The notes beneath the pieces were generated by a model. That model saw only the letters and a program-made list of their open reading frames with translations, did no database searches and was not told the origin of the DNA. From Terriglobia bacterium (lineage in GTDB: Bacteria; Acidobacteriota; Terriglobia; Terriglobales; SCQP01): a DNA stretch of 40,440 nt. The stretch's first letter is position 1, and the number at the start of each line of letters is the position of its first letter. This document shows positions 18,324 through 26,372 of the stretch, piece after piece. The stretch covers positions 1-40,440 of the forward strand of contig JAJPKR010000047.1 in assembly GCA_021323595.1 (NCBI GenBank), in the 5' to 3' direction. The translations under genes and the position numbers were made by a program.

Positions 18324-19280
18324 ATGCCAGCAACACAGGCGCGGCGACAACAGGCGCGGAGATACACGGCGATGCGAGACGGCTTAGCTGCGGTGCGCGG
18401 CGGTTGGGCAGTGCGAGGCGGCTGGGCGCCGAGGCGAGACGGTTTGGCGGCACGGCGCGGCGGTTGGGCGGCGGCGCGGCGGCTGCTCTGGACGGCGGCG
18501 GCGGCGGCGCTATTCCTGACGCCGGCGGCGGCGCAGGGGTGGGCGCGGGCGAAGGTCGAGCGATCGCCGCGGCACCACGAATGGGTGACGGTGCGGCACG
18601 GCAACCGCGCCGTGCAGGTGTTCATCGCGTATCCGCAGGCGAGCGAGAAGCGGCCGGCGGTGCTGATCATCCACGAGATCTTCGGCATGACCGATTGGGT
18701 GCGGGATGTCGCCGACGAGGTGGCGGCGGCGGGCTACATCGCGGTGGCGCCGGATCTGCTCTCCGGCATGGGGCCGGGGGGCGGGGACAGCGACGCCTTT
18801 CCCGACCAAAGCGCGCGCGTGAAGGCGGTCAGCGAACTTGATCCCGAGCAGATCACCGCCGACCTGGACGCCGCCGCCGATTATGCGGAGAAGCTGCCGT
18901 CGTTCAACGGGCAGCTTATGGTGGCGGGGTTTTGCTGGGGCGGCGGCCAGAGCTTCCGTTACGCGACCCACCGGCCGGGACTGACGGCCGCCTTCGTCTT
19001 TTACGGGCCGCCGCCGTCACCGGCGGCGATGCGGCGCATCACCGCGCCGGTGTACGGGTTTTATGCCGGACTGGACGCGCGCATCAGCGCGACCGTCCCC
19101 GACACCACGCGGGAGATGAAGGCGGCGGGCAAGTTCTACCAGCCGGTGGTATACGCCGGGGCGGGCCATGGCTTCATGCGCGCCGGGGAAGCGCCGGACG
19201 CCACGCCGGGCAACCGCAAAGCGCGGCAGCAAGCGTGGCAGCGCTGGCGGCGGATCCTGGCGCGGCTGCGGAAGCGCTAG
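18324..19280 (+). CDS. Dienelactone hydrolase family protein, probably exported
   Basis: An alpha/beta-hydrolase of up to 318 residues. The dienelactone hydrolase triad is visible: Cys204 in GFCWGGG, Asp251 in AGLDARI and His282 in GAGHGFM, with Glu118 in HEIFG. Residues 53-70 look like a signal peptide core (LLWTAAAAALFLTPAAAQ). Before it lies an odd basic region made of two in-frame copies of a 20-residue unit (codons about 17-36 and 37-56; RGGWA recurs). This makes the start uncertain: ATG 18324, ATG 18372, or a TTG at 18444 preceded by GAGG, which would give an ordinary signal peptide. Family members hydrolyse enol lactones or other esters; the substrate is unknown. Confidence 0.82.
   Translation: MPATQARRQQARRYTAMRDGLAAVRGGWAVRGGWAPRRDGLAARRGGWAAARRLLWTAAAAALFLTPAAAQGWARAKVERSPRHHEWVTVRHGNRAVQVFIAYPQASEKRPAVLIIHEIFGMTDWVRDVADEVAAAGYIAVAPDLLSGMGPGGGDSDAFPDQSARVKAVSELDPEQITADLDAAADYAEKLPSFNGQLMVAGFCWGGGQSFRYATHRPGLTAAFVFYGPPPSPAAMRRITAPVYGFYAGLDARISATVPDTTREMKAAGKFYQPVVYAGAGHGFMRAGEAPDATPGNRKARQQAWQRWRRILARLRKR
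18374..18470. repeat. 60-base-period direct repeat at the start of the dienelactone hydrolase gene
   Basis: GCGAGACGGCTTAGCTGCGG (from 18374) and GCGAGACGGTTTGGCGGCAC (from 18434) begin two 37-base copies, each ending CGGCGGTTGGGC. The period of 60 bases keeps the reading frame. Intervening shorter copies of the GCGGCTGGGC part add to the repetition. Confidence 0.6.
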
Positions 19281-19521
19281 GCGCGGGCGGCCGCGGCGAG
19301 GCGCGAGGGCCGGCGCAGCGGCCGCGCAGAGCGGCGCGGGCGTGCTGTGCAACGCTCTCGACGGTGTCGCCATCACTTCGCCGTTCGGCAAGGTTCGGGT
19401 GTTCGAGGGCGGCCAAATCCGGCCGAACAGCTCATCCAAGGTCCGCTCAACTCCACCATCGCCGGGACGGCGTTGGCGGCGCAGCCGCCCGGAGGGGGGC
19501 GAGGGTCCGCTATCCTGAACG

Positions 19522-19854
19522 GTGGCCTCGCATCCAGTGGTTTACGTGACGCCGGCGGGGGAATTCACGCTCGAGGTCGAGGAGCAGGATTTTCTGTGGC
19601 AGGCGGCGGGGCGCGCCGGCATCGATCTGCCGTCGCGCTGCCGCATCGGCTGGTGCCTGACCTGCGCCGGACGGCTGCTGGCGCCGGGCGACTTCGATGC
19701 CTCGGCGGCGCGCCGCTACTACGAGGCTGACCGCGCCGCCGGTTTCATCTTGCTGTGCACGGCGCGGCCGCGCTCGCCGCTGCGCATCCTCACGCACCAG
19801 CAAGACGCCATGCGCGCGTTCCGCGCCGCGCACGGGCTGCCGGCGCCGGTCTAA
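19522..19854 (+). CDS. Plant-type [2Fe-2S] ferredoxin
   Basis: A 110-residue small electron carrier of the plant/cyanobacterial ferredoxin family. The cluster ligands follow the family spacing: Cys39, Cys44 and Cys47 in SRCRIGWCLTCAG, and a fourth Cys about 31 residues later in FILLCTARP. Start and length are normal; GTG at 19522 begins the frame. It is preceded by 240 bases without a supported gene and is convergent with the APC permease gene, with six bases between stops. Its redox partner is not evident; the desaturase in the window would need such an electron donor, but no direct link is shown. Confidence 0.88.
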   Translation: MASHPVVYVTPAGEFTLEVEEQDFLWQAAGRAGIDLPSRCRIGWCLTCAGRLLAPGDFDASAARRYYEADRAAGFILLCTARPRSPLRILTHQQDAMRAFRAAHGLPAPV

Positions 19855-19860
19855 TCCGAT

Positions 19861-21315
19861 CTAATCGGCCGCGCCTTCGGCGCGGATCCGCTCGAACGGC
19901 CAGTGGCCCTGGCGCCACACCCAATAGAAGAAAATCGGGATGCCCGCCGCGAGGCTGATCGCGCCCCAGAACATGTTGGAGGCGGCGAAGGAGCGGCCGA
20001 AGAGCGTGAACGTGGTCGAGCCGGAGGCGGTGAAGACGTAGATCCATCCGGCGATCGCCAGCAGCACGGGGAGCGGATAGAGCCACATGCGGAAGGGCCG
20101 GCGGCCGGGGGGAAAGCGCTTGTGCAACAGGAACACGCCGAAGCCCTGAGCGATGAACTGCACCAAGATACGCGAGGTCAGCAGGATGGTGATCTCGGCG
20201 GCCAAGGGCACGAAGCTGACGGCGACGGTGACGGCGCCAAGCACGATGAGCGACAGGTCGGGGAACTTGCCGCGCGGATGCACATGCTCGAAGGCGCGGA
20301 AGAAATAGCCGTCGCGGGCGGCGGCGTAGGGGATGCGCGAATAGCCGAGCATCAGCGCGAACGAGGAGGCGAAGCTGGTCCAGAGGATGAGCGCGGTCAG
20401 CAGCGCCGCCGCCTTCACGCCCCAGATCTTTTCCATGAAGAGGCTGGCGACGTAGCCGCTGTGGCGCGCGGCCTCGATGCCGAGGGAGCCGGTGATGGCC
20501 AGGTGAATGGCCAAATAGAGCAGCGCCACGCCGAGGACGGAGATGATGATCGAGCCGGGGATGGTGCGCTGGGGATCCCGCACTTCCTCGCCGACATAAC
20601 AGATGACGTAGTAACCGAGAAAGTCGTAGATGACGAAAGCCATGGCCGCGCCGAGCGCCATCATGCCCGCGCCATCGAGATGGAACGGGCGGCCGCCGTG
20701 AAACGCGCGGCTGGCATGGAAGTGGGTGAAGCCGGCGACGATGGTCAGGCCCACCGCGCTCATCATTCCCGCCCACAGCACGACGGTGATCTTGCCCACC
20801 GATTCGATGCGGCGGTAGCACAGCGCCACCGCCAGCAGGGCGACGGCGGCGGCCAAGAGGCCGTGATGCCAGTCGCTCATGGCGGGGAAGAAATAGCGGG
20901 AGTAATCGGCGAAGCCGATGGTGCCGGAGGCGATCTCCAGCGGCCCGCTGAGGATGAACTGCCAGATGAAGAGAAAGGCCAGCAGCCGTCCCCAGCGGCG
21001 CGGCCCGAAGGTCTCGCGCAGGAACAGGTAGGAGCCGCCCGAGCCGGGCAGCGCGGCCCCCAGCTCGCACCAGATCATGCCGTCGCAGATGGCCAAGACG
21101 GCGCCCGCCGCCCAGCCCAGCAGCGCTTGCGGGCCGGGCAATTGCGCCAGGATCAGGGGAATGGTGAGAAAGACGCCGATTCCCACCATGTTGGACATGT
21201 TGAAGGCCGACGCCTGCAGGAGCGAAAGACTCTTGACCAGCTCCGGCGCCGGCGGCGTCGGTGAAACCGAGACGCCTGAGCCGTCGTTAGAGGATGACGA
21301 GGAAGGGGAGGACAC
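19861..21315 (-). CDS. APC-superfamily amino acid/polyamine permease
   Basis: A 484-residue integral membrane transporter of the amino acid-polyamine-organocation superfamily, expected to have 12 transmembrane helices. TM1 has the unwound-helix pattern (FNMSNMVGIGVFLTIPLIL), followed by PGPQALLGWAAGAVLA and the conserved ELGAALPGSGGSYLFLRETFG. Later segments such as YVGEEVRDPQRTIPGSIIISVLGVALLY-type sequence are typical of the family. A Ser/Pro-rich N-terminal tail (about 25 residues) is cytoplasmic. It starts with GTG. The substrate is not predictable. It is divergent from the ROK kinase gene, with 162 bases between them. Confidence 0.88.
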   Translation of the reverse strand: MSSPSSSSSNDGSGVSVSPTPPAPELVKSLSLLQASAFNMSNMVGIGVFLTIPLILAQLPGPQALLGWAAGAVLAICDGMIWCELGAALPGSGGSYLFLRETFGPRRWGRLLAFLFIWQFILSGPLEIASGTIGFADYSRYFFPAMSDWHHGLLAAAVALLAVALCYRRIESVGKITVVLWAGMMSAVGLTIVAGFTHFHASRAFHGGRPFHLDGAGMMALGAAMAFVIYDFLGYYVICYVGEEVRDPQRTIPGSIIISVLGVALLYLAIHLAITGSLGIEAARHSGYVASLFMEKIWGVKAAALLTALILWTSFASSFALMLGYSRIPYAAARDGYFFRAFEHVHPRGKFPDLSLIVLGAVTVAVSFVPLAAEITILLTSRILVQFIAQGFGVFLLHKRFPPGRRPFRMWLYPLPVLLAIAGWIYVFTASGSTTFTLFGRSFAASNMFWGAISLAAGIPIFFYWVWRQGHWPFERIRAEGAAD

Positions 21316-21477
21316 CGGCTTTTCATCCTAACGCGACCCGGCGGGCGCAAGGCCTCGGAAATGCGCGGAGGGGCATCGCCCGGCGCGCGACCGGCGGCGC
21401 GGGACGACGGCGGATGATCGCGAGCGGCGCGGGCGCGGAGAGCGCATTGCTATGATCACGAAAGGAACCCCTGCGGC

Positions 21478-22470
21478 ATGACAGCAACCCAATATGGCAT
21501 CGGCGTGGATCTTGGCGGCACCAATCTGCGCATCGCGGCGGTCAGTCCCACCGGCGAGATCCTCGAGAAAATCGCGCTCGACACGGAGGTCAAGGAGGGG
21601 CGCGAGCGGGTGATCGCGGACATGTGCGGGGCGATCGAGGAACTGTGCGGGCGCATGGGCAGCGGGCGGCCGGCCGGCATCGGCATCGGCGTGCCCGGGA
21701 TCATCAATTTGGGCACGGGCATGATCCGCCAGTCGCCGAATCTGCCGGGCTGGAGCGATTTTCCGGTGCGCGCCGACATCGAGAACCGGCTCAACACCCA
21801 GGTGATCCTCGAAAACGACGCCAACGCGGCGGCGCTGGGGGAGAAGTGGGTGGGCGCGGGCAAGGACGTTTCCGGCCTGTGCATGCTGACGCTGGGCACG
21901 GGCATCGGCGGCGGCATCATTCTCGACGGGCACATCTGGCACGGGCGCGACGGCATGGCCGGCGAACTCGGGCACATGACCATCGATCCCAACGGCCAGC
22001 TTTGCGGCTGCGGCAATCTGGGGTGCATCGAGGCTTACGCCTCGGCGACGGCGATCGCGCACATGGCGCATGCGGCAATCAACGTCGGGCGCTCGCCGGC
22101 GCTGAGCCGCGCTGCCGAAGAGGTCGGCGAACTGACGGCGGAGATCGTCTTCATCATGGCGCAGCAGGGGGACCGGGTCGCGCGCGAGATCTTCGATCTG
22201 GTGGGGCGGTCGCTGGGGGTCGCCGTGGCGAACCTGATCAACGCCTTCAATCTGCCGCTGTACGTGCTCGGCGGCGGCGTGGCACGCGGCTGGGAGGCGT
22301 TCCGGCAGCCGCTGCTCGAGGAAGTGCAAAAGCGCTCGGTCGTCTACCGCGCCACCACGCCGCGCATCGAGCCGAGCGCGCTGGGCGCGGAAGCGGGGCT
22401 GCTGGGCGCGGCCTATCTGCCGTTCCAGCACGCGGCGCCCGGGGGCGCGGCGTCGGCGTCGAAGGCCTAG
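21478..22470 (+). CDS. ROK-family sugar kinase (glucokinase-like)
   Basis: A 330-residue ROK kinase that phosphorylates a hexose using ATP. Phosphate-binding loop: GVDLGGTNLRIAAV (9-22). Substrate and catalytic loop: ILENDANAAALGE with Asp114. Second ATP motif: LGTGIGGGIILDG. Zinc-binding ROK signature: His166 in GELGHM and Cys176, Cys178 and Cys183 in LCGCGNLGCIEA. No N-terminal helix-turn-helix is present, so it is a kinase and not a ROK repressor. AAAGGA lies upstream of the ATG. Its stop overlaps the stop of the convergent lipoprotein gene (CTAG). Glucose is the likely substrate, with N-acetylated or other hexoses possible. Confidence 0.9.
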   Translation: MTATQYGIGVDLGGTNLRIAAVSPTGEILEKIALDTEVKEGRERVIADMCGAIEELCGRMGSGRPAGIGIGVPGIINLGTGMIRQSPNLPGWSDFPVRADIENRLNTQVILENDANAAALGEKWVGAGKDVSGLCMLTLGTGIGGGIILDGHIWHGRDGMAGELGHMTIDPNGQLCGCGNLGCIEAYASATAIAHMAHAAINVGRSPALSRAAEEVGELTAEIVFIMAQQGDRVAREIFDLVGRSLGVAVANLINAFNLPLYVLGGGVARGWEAFRQPLLEEVQKRSVVYRATTPRIEPSALGAEAGLLGAAYLPFQHAAPGGAASASKA

Positions 22471-22958
22471 TTCGAAGACAAGCGGCGGTAGAGATAAACC
22501 TGCGGCGGCCCGCTGCGGCCGGGCACGGTGCGCTCGCGCCGGATGGTTTGGCCGTCGGGCGCGAGGGTGAAGACGATGTGTTCGTCGGCGGCGGCGGGAG
22601 AGCCGGGCGGACGATGAATGTCGAGCGCGATGGCGCGGCCGCCCGCGAGCACGCGCGCGACGGCCGCGCCGGTCACCCCGCCCAAGGGCAGCGGATGCGA
22701 TTGGCCGTCGAGGATGAACGTGCTGACATTCATGGGGTTGCCGTCGAACACGAAAGCGATGGTGAAGGCCTCGCCCGAGGCGGTGAGCTTGATGACGGTG
22801 CTGTGGCCTTGCATCATCGGCGGCACGCCTCGCGATTGCGAAAGGTCGAGCTGCCAGGCGCCGTTGAAGCGCGGGTCGGGAGCGCGGCGGCGCGAACAGG
22901 CGGCGCCGGCGGCGAGCCAGAGGGCGCAGGCGAGCGCCAGGGCTGCGGTTCGTTGCAT
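22467..22958 (-). CDS. Putative lipoprotein of unknown function
   Basis: A 163-residue protein with a lipoprotein signal: Ala/Leu-rich core and lipobox LAAGAAC with the Cys at 20. The mature part is beta-rich (FNGAWQLDLSQSRG, HSTVIKLTASGEAFTIAFVFDG, VYLYRRLSSN), reminiscent of lipocalin-like or other small beta-barrel domains in which a tested residue pattern describes deviation from a reference compound; I do not recognise a specific family. It lies nine bases downstream of the DoxX-like gene and probably belongs to one operon with it and the cytochrome c gene. Confidence 0.7.
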   Translation of the reverse strand: MQRTAALALACALWLAAGAACSRRRAPDPRFNGAWQLDLSQSRGVPPMMQGHSTVIKLTASGEAFTIAFVFDGNPMNVSTFILDGQSHPLPLGGVTGAAVARVLAGGRAIALDIHRPPGSPAAADEHIVFTLAPDGQTIRRERTVPGRSGPPQVYLYRRLSSN

Positions 22959-22967
22959 GGGTTCATC

Positions 22968-23324
22968 CTAGAGCGCGACGGCGCGGCGCGGCCGGCGCGC
23001 CAGGCCCAGCGCCGCGAGCACGATCGCGAAGCACAGGTGCGCGGCGGCGAGCGGGTAATCGCGATGCAGGACAAAGACGGCCGCGCCGCCGAGCATGAGC
23101 ACCGCCAGCACCGCGGCGGCGAGCGGCGCCAGCCGCCGCGGCAGCAGCGCCAGCGCGCCGAGCACTTCCACCAGCCCGAAGACGATCACGAACCAGGGCG
23201 CGAAGCCATAGCGCGCGAACATCGCTTGATCGGAGCCGGGCGCGATCAGCTTGTAGGCGCCGTCGAGGAAAAAGAGAATCGCGAAGACGGCCGTCGCGGC
23301 CACGATCAGACCTTTCTTGAGCAT
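22968..23324 (-). CDS. DoxX-like small membrane protein
   Basis: A 118-residue protein with four hydrophobic helices (about 5-22, 44-62, 66-88 and 93-110). The family-like features are FLDGAYKLIAP after the first helix and PWFVIVFGLVEVLGALALLPRR in the second. DoxX-like proteins are membrane proteins associated with respiratory or quinone-linked processes; the exact function is unknown. It lies between the cytochrome c gene (44 bases upstream) and the lipoprotein gene (nine bases downstream) on the same strand. Confidence 0.75.
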   Translation of the reverse strand: MLKKGLIVAATAVFAILFFLDGAYKLIAPGSDQAMFARYGFAPWFVIVFGLVEVLGALALLPRRLAPLAAAVLAVLMLGGAAVFVLHRDYPLAAAHLCFAIVLAALGLARRPRRAVAL

Positions 23325-23368
23325 ATGGGGCCCGCGCCCGCGCGCCAGGGCGCGCGGACGCTACCAGA

Positions 23369-23914
23369 CTACATCACGGGCTCGGGATAAATGCTGCGGG
23401 GATTGTACGCCTGCATCTGGCGCAGCTCATCCGGGGTCTGCTTGGGCAAGTGGCGGATGAACAGCACCAACCGCCAGATGTCGTCGGCGTCGTCGTCGGG
23501 CCAGGCAGGCATGCCGCTCATGCGAATGCCGTTGCGGATGGTGTAAAAGAGCGCGCCGTCGGACTTTCCCTGGGTAGTGAATCCGCGCAGATCGGGGGGC
23601 TTGGGATAGAAGTTCTTGCCCATGTCGGTCAGGCCGTCGCCGTTGTTGTCGTGGCAGATGGCGCAGTGGGCGGCGAAGTGCTCGCGCCCGGCGGTGAGAT
23701 TGGCTGCGGTCGGAGGGAGGGGATTCCGCAATTGCTTTTCGCCCGCGGGCAGCGCCCAGTTGCGCGCCAGGGTCGCCAGCCAGGTTTCGAGAGCGGTCGG
23801 CTTGGCGGCGGCGCTGAAGCCGCGGGCGGTGCGCACCCAGGTGACGCCGCCGCCGATGATGATGCCGATGACAATCAATCCCCAGGCCCAGCCGGGAAAG
23901 CCGCGTTTCGCCAT
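23369..23914 (-). CDS. Membrane-anchored monoheme cytochrome c
   Basis: A 181-residue class I-type cytochrome c. Residues about 9-27 form an uncleaved-looking membrane anchor (WAWGLIVIGIIIGGGVTW). The heme site is CAICH (84-88). The likely distal methionine is in GIRMSGMPAW, followed by DDDADDIWRLVLFIRHLPKQT, typical of the C-terminal helix. It should transfer electrons on the periplasmic face. The frame is open to 24193, but that upstream part is basic and low in similarity, so ATG 23914 is used. The gene is divergent from the DHH phosphoesterase gene. Confidence 0.87.
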   Translation of the reverse strand: MAKRGFPGWAWGLIVIGIIIGGGVTWVRTARGFSAAAKPTALETWLATLARNWALPAGEKQLRNPLPPTAANLTAGREHFAAHCAICHDNNGDGLTDMGKNFYPKPPDLRGFTTQGKSDGALFYTIRNGIRMSGMPAWPDDDADDIWRLVLFIRHLPKQTPDELRQMQAYNPRSIYPEPVM

Positions 23915-24125
23915 GTCGCGCCGATGCCCCTGCCACCAGTATTTCTCATTTGCTTGCGCTGGGGCCGCCGGCGGCGGTGGCGAACGCCGGAGAGAGCGGC
24001 GGCGGGACGGAGCGGGGCGGCGCCGCGCGCTTGACAAACGGGCGCGTGCGCCCCAAGCTAACACTCTTTGCCCGGCGACGGCCGGCGGGGCCGGGCGCGG
24101 GCGCCAGCGGCGGAGGTTCTGGAAT

Positions 24126-25118
24126 TTGCGGCAGGTGCGGGTTTTCTTCCATGACAAATGCTTCGATGGCGCTGCTTCGGCGGCGGTTTTCACCGCCTTC
24201 TATCGCGCCAAGATCGCGGCCGGCGCCGAATTTGGCTATTTCGGCCTGGTGCATAAGGCGGAGGGCTTGTTCGATACGGCGGAGTTCACGGGGGACGACA
24301 ACGCCATCGTGGATTTCAAGTACAACCCCGACCCGCGGGTGACGTGGTGGTTCGATCATCACCAGAGCGCGTTCCTTTCCGCCGCTGACGCCGAGCATTT
24401 TCGCCGCGAGCGCAGCCCGCAGAAGTTTTACGATCCGGATTTCCGCTCCTGCACGGCGTTTTTGGCGCAGGTGGCGCGGGAGCGCTTCGGCTTCGACGAG
24501 CCGGGCTTGCGCGAGCTGGTGCACTGGGCGGACGTGGTGGACGGGGCGCTGTTTCCCAGCGCGGCGGCGGCGGTGGAGATGCGCGAGCCGGCGCTGAAGC
24601 TGACGCTCGCGATCGAGGGCACGCGGGCGCCGGAGTTTCTCCGCCGCCTGATCCCGGATTTTCTGCGCCATTCGCTCGACGCGTTGCTGCGCCAGGACTA
24701 CGTGCAGGCGGCGCTCGAGCCGCTGCTGCGGCGGCACCAGCAGATGCGGGAATTGATCCGCGAGCGCAGCGAGTGCCGCGACGGCGTGATCGTTTTCGAT
24801 TTGGCCGACCTCGACTACGAGGGCTACAACAAGTTCCTGCCCTACTACTGGCATCCGGAAGGGGTCTATAGCATCGGCGTGAGCCGCAGTCCCTTCCGCG
24901 TGAAGCTCTCGGTGGGCTCGAATCCGTGGCACTCGCTGCCGCGCATGGAGAACCTGGCGGCCATCTGCGAACGCTACGGCGGCGGGGGGCACGCGCGCGT
25001 GGGGGCGATTTCGTTCGCGCCGAGCGCGGTGGAGGAAGCGCGGGCGGCGGCGCGAGAGATCGCCGCGGAACTGCGCCGGTCCTATCGCGCCGCGGCGCAG
25101 CCGACGCCGGCGGGGTAG
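24126..25118 (+). CDS. DHH-family phosphoesterase
   Basis: A 330-residue DHH/DHHA1 phosphoesterase, a Mn2+-dependent family including nanoRNases, exopolyphosphatases and cyclic-dinucleotide phosphodiesterases. Metal-site segments are visible: FHDKCFDGAASAAV near the start, DNAIVDFKY, the name-giving WWFDHHQSAF, and a later HWADVVDGALF. The C-terminal DHHA1 part has GGGGHARVGAISF, the family GGGH substrate-binding motif. The frame is open from 23616, but GGAGG at 24112-24116 lies nine bases before TTG 24126, right where similarity begins. The substrate is not assigned. Confidence 0.85.
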   Translation: MRQVRVFFHDKCFDGAASAAVFTAFYRAKIAAGAEFGYFGLVHKAEGLFDTAEFTGDDNAIVDFKYNPDPRVTWWFDHHQSAFLSAADAEHFRRERSPQKFYDPDFRSCTAFLAQVARERFGFDEPGLRELVHWADVVDGALFPSAAAAVEMREPALKLTLAIEGTRAPEFLRRLIPDFLRHSLDALLRQDYVQAALEPLLRRHQQMRELIRERSECRDGVIVFDLADLDYEGYNKFLPYYWHPEGVYSIGVSRSPFRVKLSVGSNPWHSLPRMENLAAICERYGGGGHARVGAISFAPSAVEEARAAAREIAAELRRSYRAAAQPTPAG

Positions 25119-25140
25119 AGCCCGGCGCGCCGACTTTTTT
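25107..25140 (+). terminator. Possible rho-independent terminator after the DHH gene
   Basis: An imperfect GC-rich hairpin (CGGGG...CCCG and flanking pairs) overlaps the stop codon and is followed within 12 bases by a run of six T at 25135-25140. Such T runs are rare in this GC-rich window. The stem has mismatches, so the call is tentative. Confidence 0.3.
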
Positions 25141-25184
25141 CGGGGCGGCGGCCGCGGCGGACGCGACCGAAGCTGGAGATCAAG

Positions 25185-25703
25185 CTAGAGATACCGTTCG
25201 CGCAGCAGGCGCAGGTGATGCGCGTAATGGCCGGCGACGATGAAGGCCAGCGCGCGCACGCTGACGGGGTTGCCGCTGGCGACGCCGCGGCGGCCCCACG
25301 CCTCCTGCGGCAGGTGGCGGAACAGGTCGAGGGAGGCAGCGCGAACGCGGCGGAACTCCCCGGCATGCTCCGCCCAGGCGATCTGGTCGGATCCGGCCGC
25401 CGCCACGGCGGCGTCCTGGTCGAAGCTCGGCAGGTCCGGCGACAGGCCGCGCGCGAACCAGAAGGCGCGAAAGGCCATGACGCGCTCGGTGTCAGTGACG
25501 TGCGCCAGCACCTCGCGCATGCTCCACTTGCCGGGCGCATAGCGATGACGGGACCAGTCCTCGGAGATCGCGGCGGCGAAGCGGTCGAACTCGGGGAGCT
25601 GGGCGGCGAGCACGGCGACGGGATCATCGCCGGGGACTTGCTGGATGTAGTTGTGGTAGTAGGCCGCGGCTTCCTCCGGCCCCGGCCTGCCGATGGCGCT
25701 CAT
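25185..25703 (-). CDS. DinB-superfamily protein
   Basis: A 172-residue four-helix DinB/YfiT-like protein. WSMREVLAHVTDTERVMAFRAFWFARG carries the first metal-binding His of the family, and AGHYAHHLRLLRERYL near the C-terminus carries the others. Members are metal-dependent, often thiol-handling or damage-induced proteins with no known reaction. ATG 25703 overlaps the stop of the upstream PPOX gene (ATGA), which decides the start against the ATG at 25727. Confidence 0.82.
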   Translation of the reverse strand: MSAIGRPGPEEAAAYYHNYIQQVPGDDPVAVLAAQLPEFDRFAAAISEDWSRHRYAPGKWSMREVLAHVTDTERVMAFRAFWFARGLSPDLPSFDQDAAVAAAGSDQIAWAEHAGEFRRVRAASLDLFRHLPQEAWGRRGVASGNPVSVRALAFIVAGHYAHHLRLLRERYL

Positions 25704-26356
25704 GGCTCGATTTTGCGCGCGCGCCAATAAGCCTGCACGTGCTCCGGCGCGGGCGTTCCGGGCGGCAGGCGCGGATCGGCGACGGGCGCGGCGGCGGTCT
25801 GGCGCAGGGGCACGACGCCCGCCCAGACGGGCAAGGCGTAGTCGGCGTCTTCGTCTTTGGGCGGGCCGCTGCGCACCTTGGCGGAAGCCTCCTCGATGGT
25901 GAAGCGGACGACGCCGGTGGCGCGGAGCTCCTTCTCGCTCGGCGGCCGCACCGCCGGCCAGCGGCCGGCGATGAGGTGGTCGGAGATGACGCGCAGCGCC
26001 GCTTGCTTGGCCCCGGGCTCGGCGATGGTTTGCGCCGTGCCGAAGGCCATGACCGAGCGATAGTTCAAGGAATGGTTGAAGGCCGAGCGCGCCAGCACCA
26101 GGCCGTCCACGAGGGTGACGGTGACGCAGGTGGGGCAGCCGCGGTCGAGCGCGCGCACGATGCGGCTGGCGGCGGAGCCGTGCAGATACAACACCTCGCC
26201 GTCGCGGCCGTAGAGCATGGGCACGACGACGGGCTGGCCCTCGGCGCAGAAGCCGACGTGGGCGAGGAAGGCGGCATCCAGGATCGCGTGCACGTCCGCA
26301 GGCGCGTGCGAGCCGCGCTCCGGATGCCGCCGCAGTTGTGTGCGTTCGCCGGCCAT
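25700..26356 (-). CDS. Pyridoxamine 5'-phosphate oxidase-family flavoprotein
   Basis: A 218-residue split-barrel FMN-binding protein of the PPOX family, similar in pattern to nitroimidazole-resistance (NimA-like) and related proteins. Family segments are ILDAAFLAHVGFCAEGQPVVVPMLYGRDGEVLYLHGSAAS, a region shortened here to its key residues (HVGF, VVVPMLY, LYLHGSAAS), then FNHSLNYRSVMAFG and WAGVVPLRQ. It begins 16 bases after atpE and overlaps the following DinB-type gene by four bases, so the pair seems to be transcribed with the F0 genes. No functional link to ATP synthase is known. Confidence 0.84.
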   Translation of the reverse strand: MAGERTQLRRHPERGSHAPADVHAILDAAFLAHVGFCAEGQPVVVPMLYGRDGEVLYLHGSAASRIVRALDRGCPTCVTVTLVDGLVLARSAFNHSLNYRSVMAFGTAQTIAEPGAKQAALRVISDHLIAGRWPAVRPPSEKELRATGVVRFTIEEASAKVRSGPPKDEDADYALPVWAGVVPLRQTAAAPVADPRLPPGTPAPEHVQAYWRARKIEP

Positions 26357-26372
26357 GCGCGGCCGCTCCGCC

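Noticed and set aside
19281-19521. A protein-like stretch (LCNALDGVAITSPFGKVRVFEGG) between the dienelactone hydrolase and ferredoxin genes
   Set aside because: No start, ribosome-binding site or family match supports it. It could be a relic, but the evidence is too thin to annotate.
23616-24125. An N-terminal extension of the DHH phosphoesterase
   Set aside because: It overlaps the divergent cytochrome c gene on the other strand, has no family similarity, and a ribosome-binding site lies just before TTG 24126.
25119-25184. Small coding frame after the DHH gene
   Set aside because: The frame from 24926 is an out-of-frame shadow of the DHH gene; nothing else in this gap looks coding.
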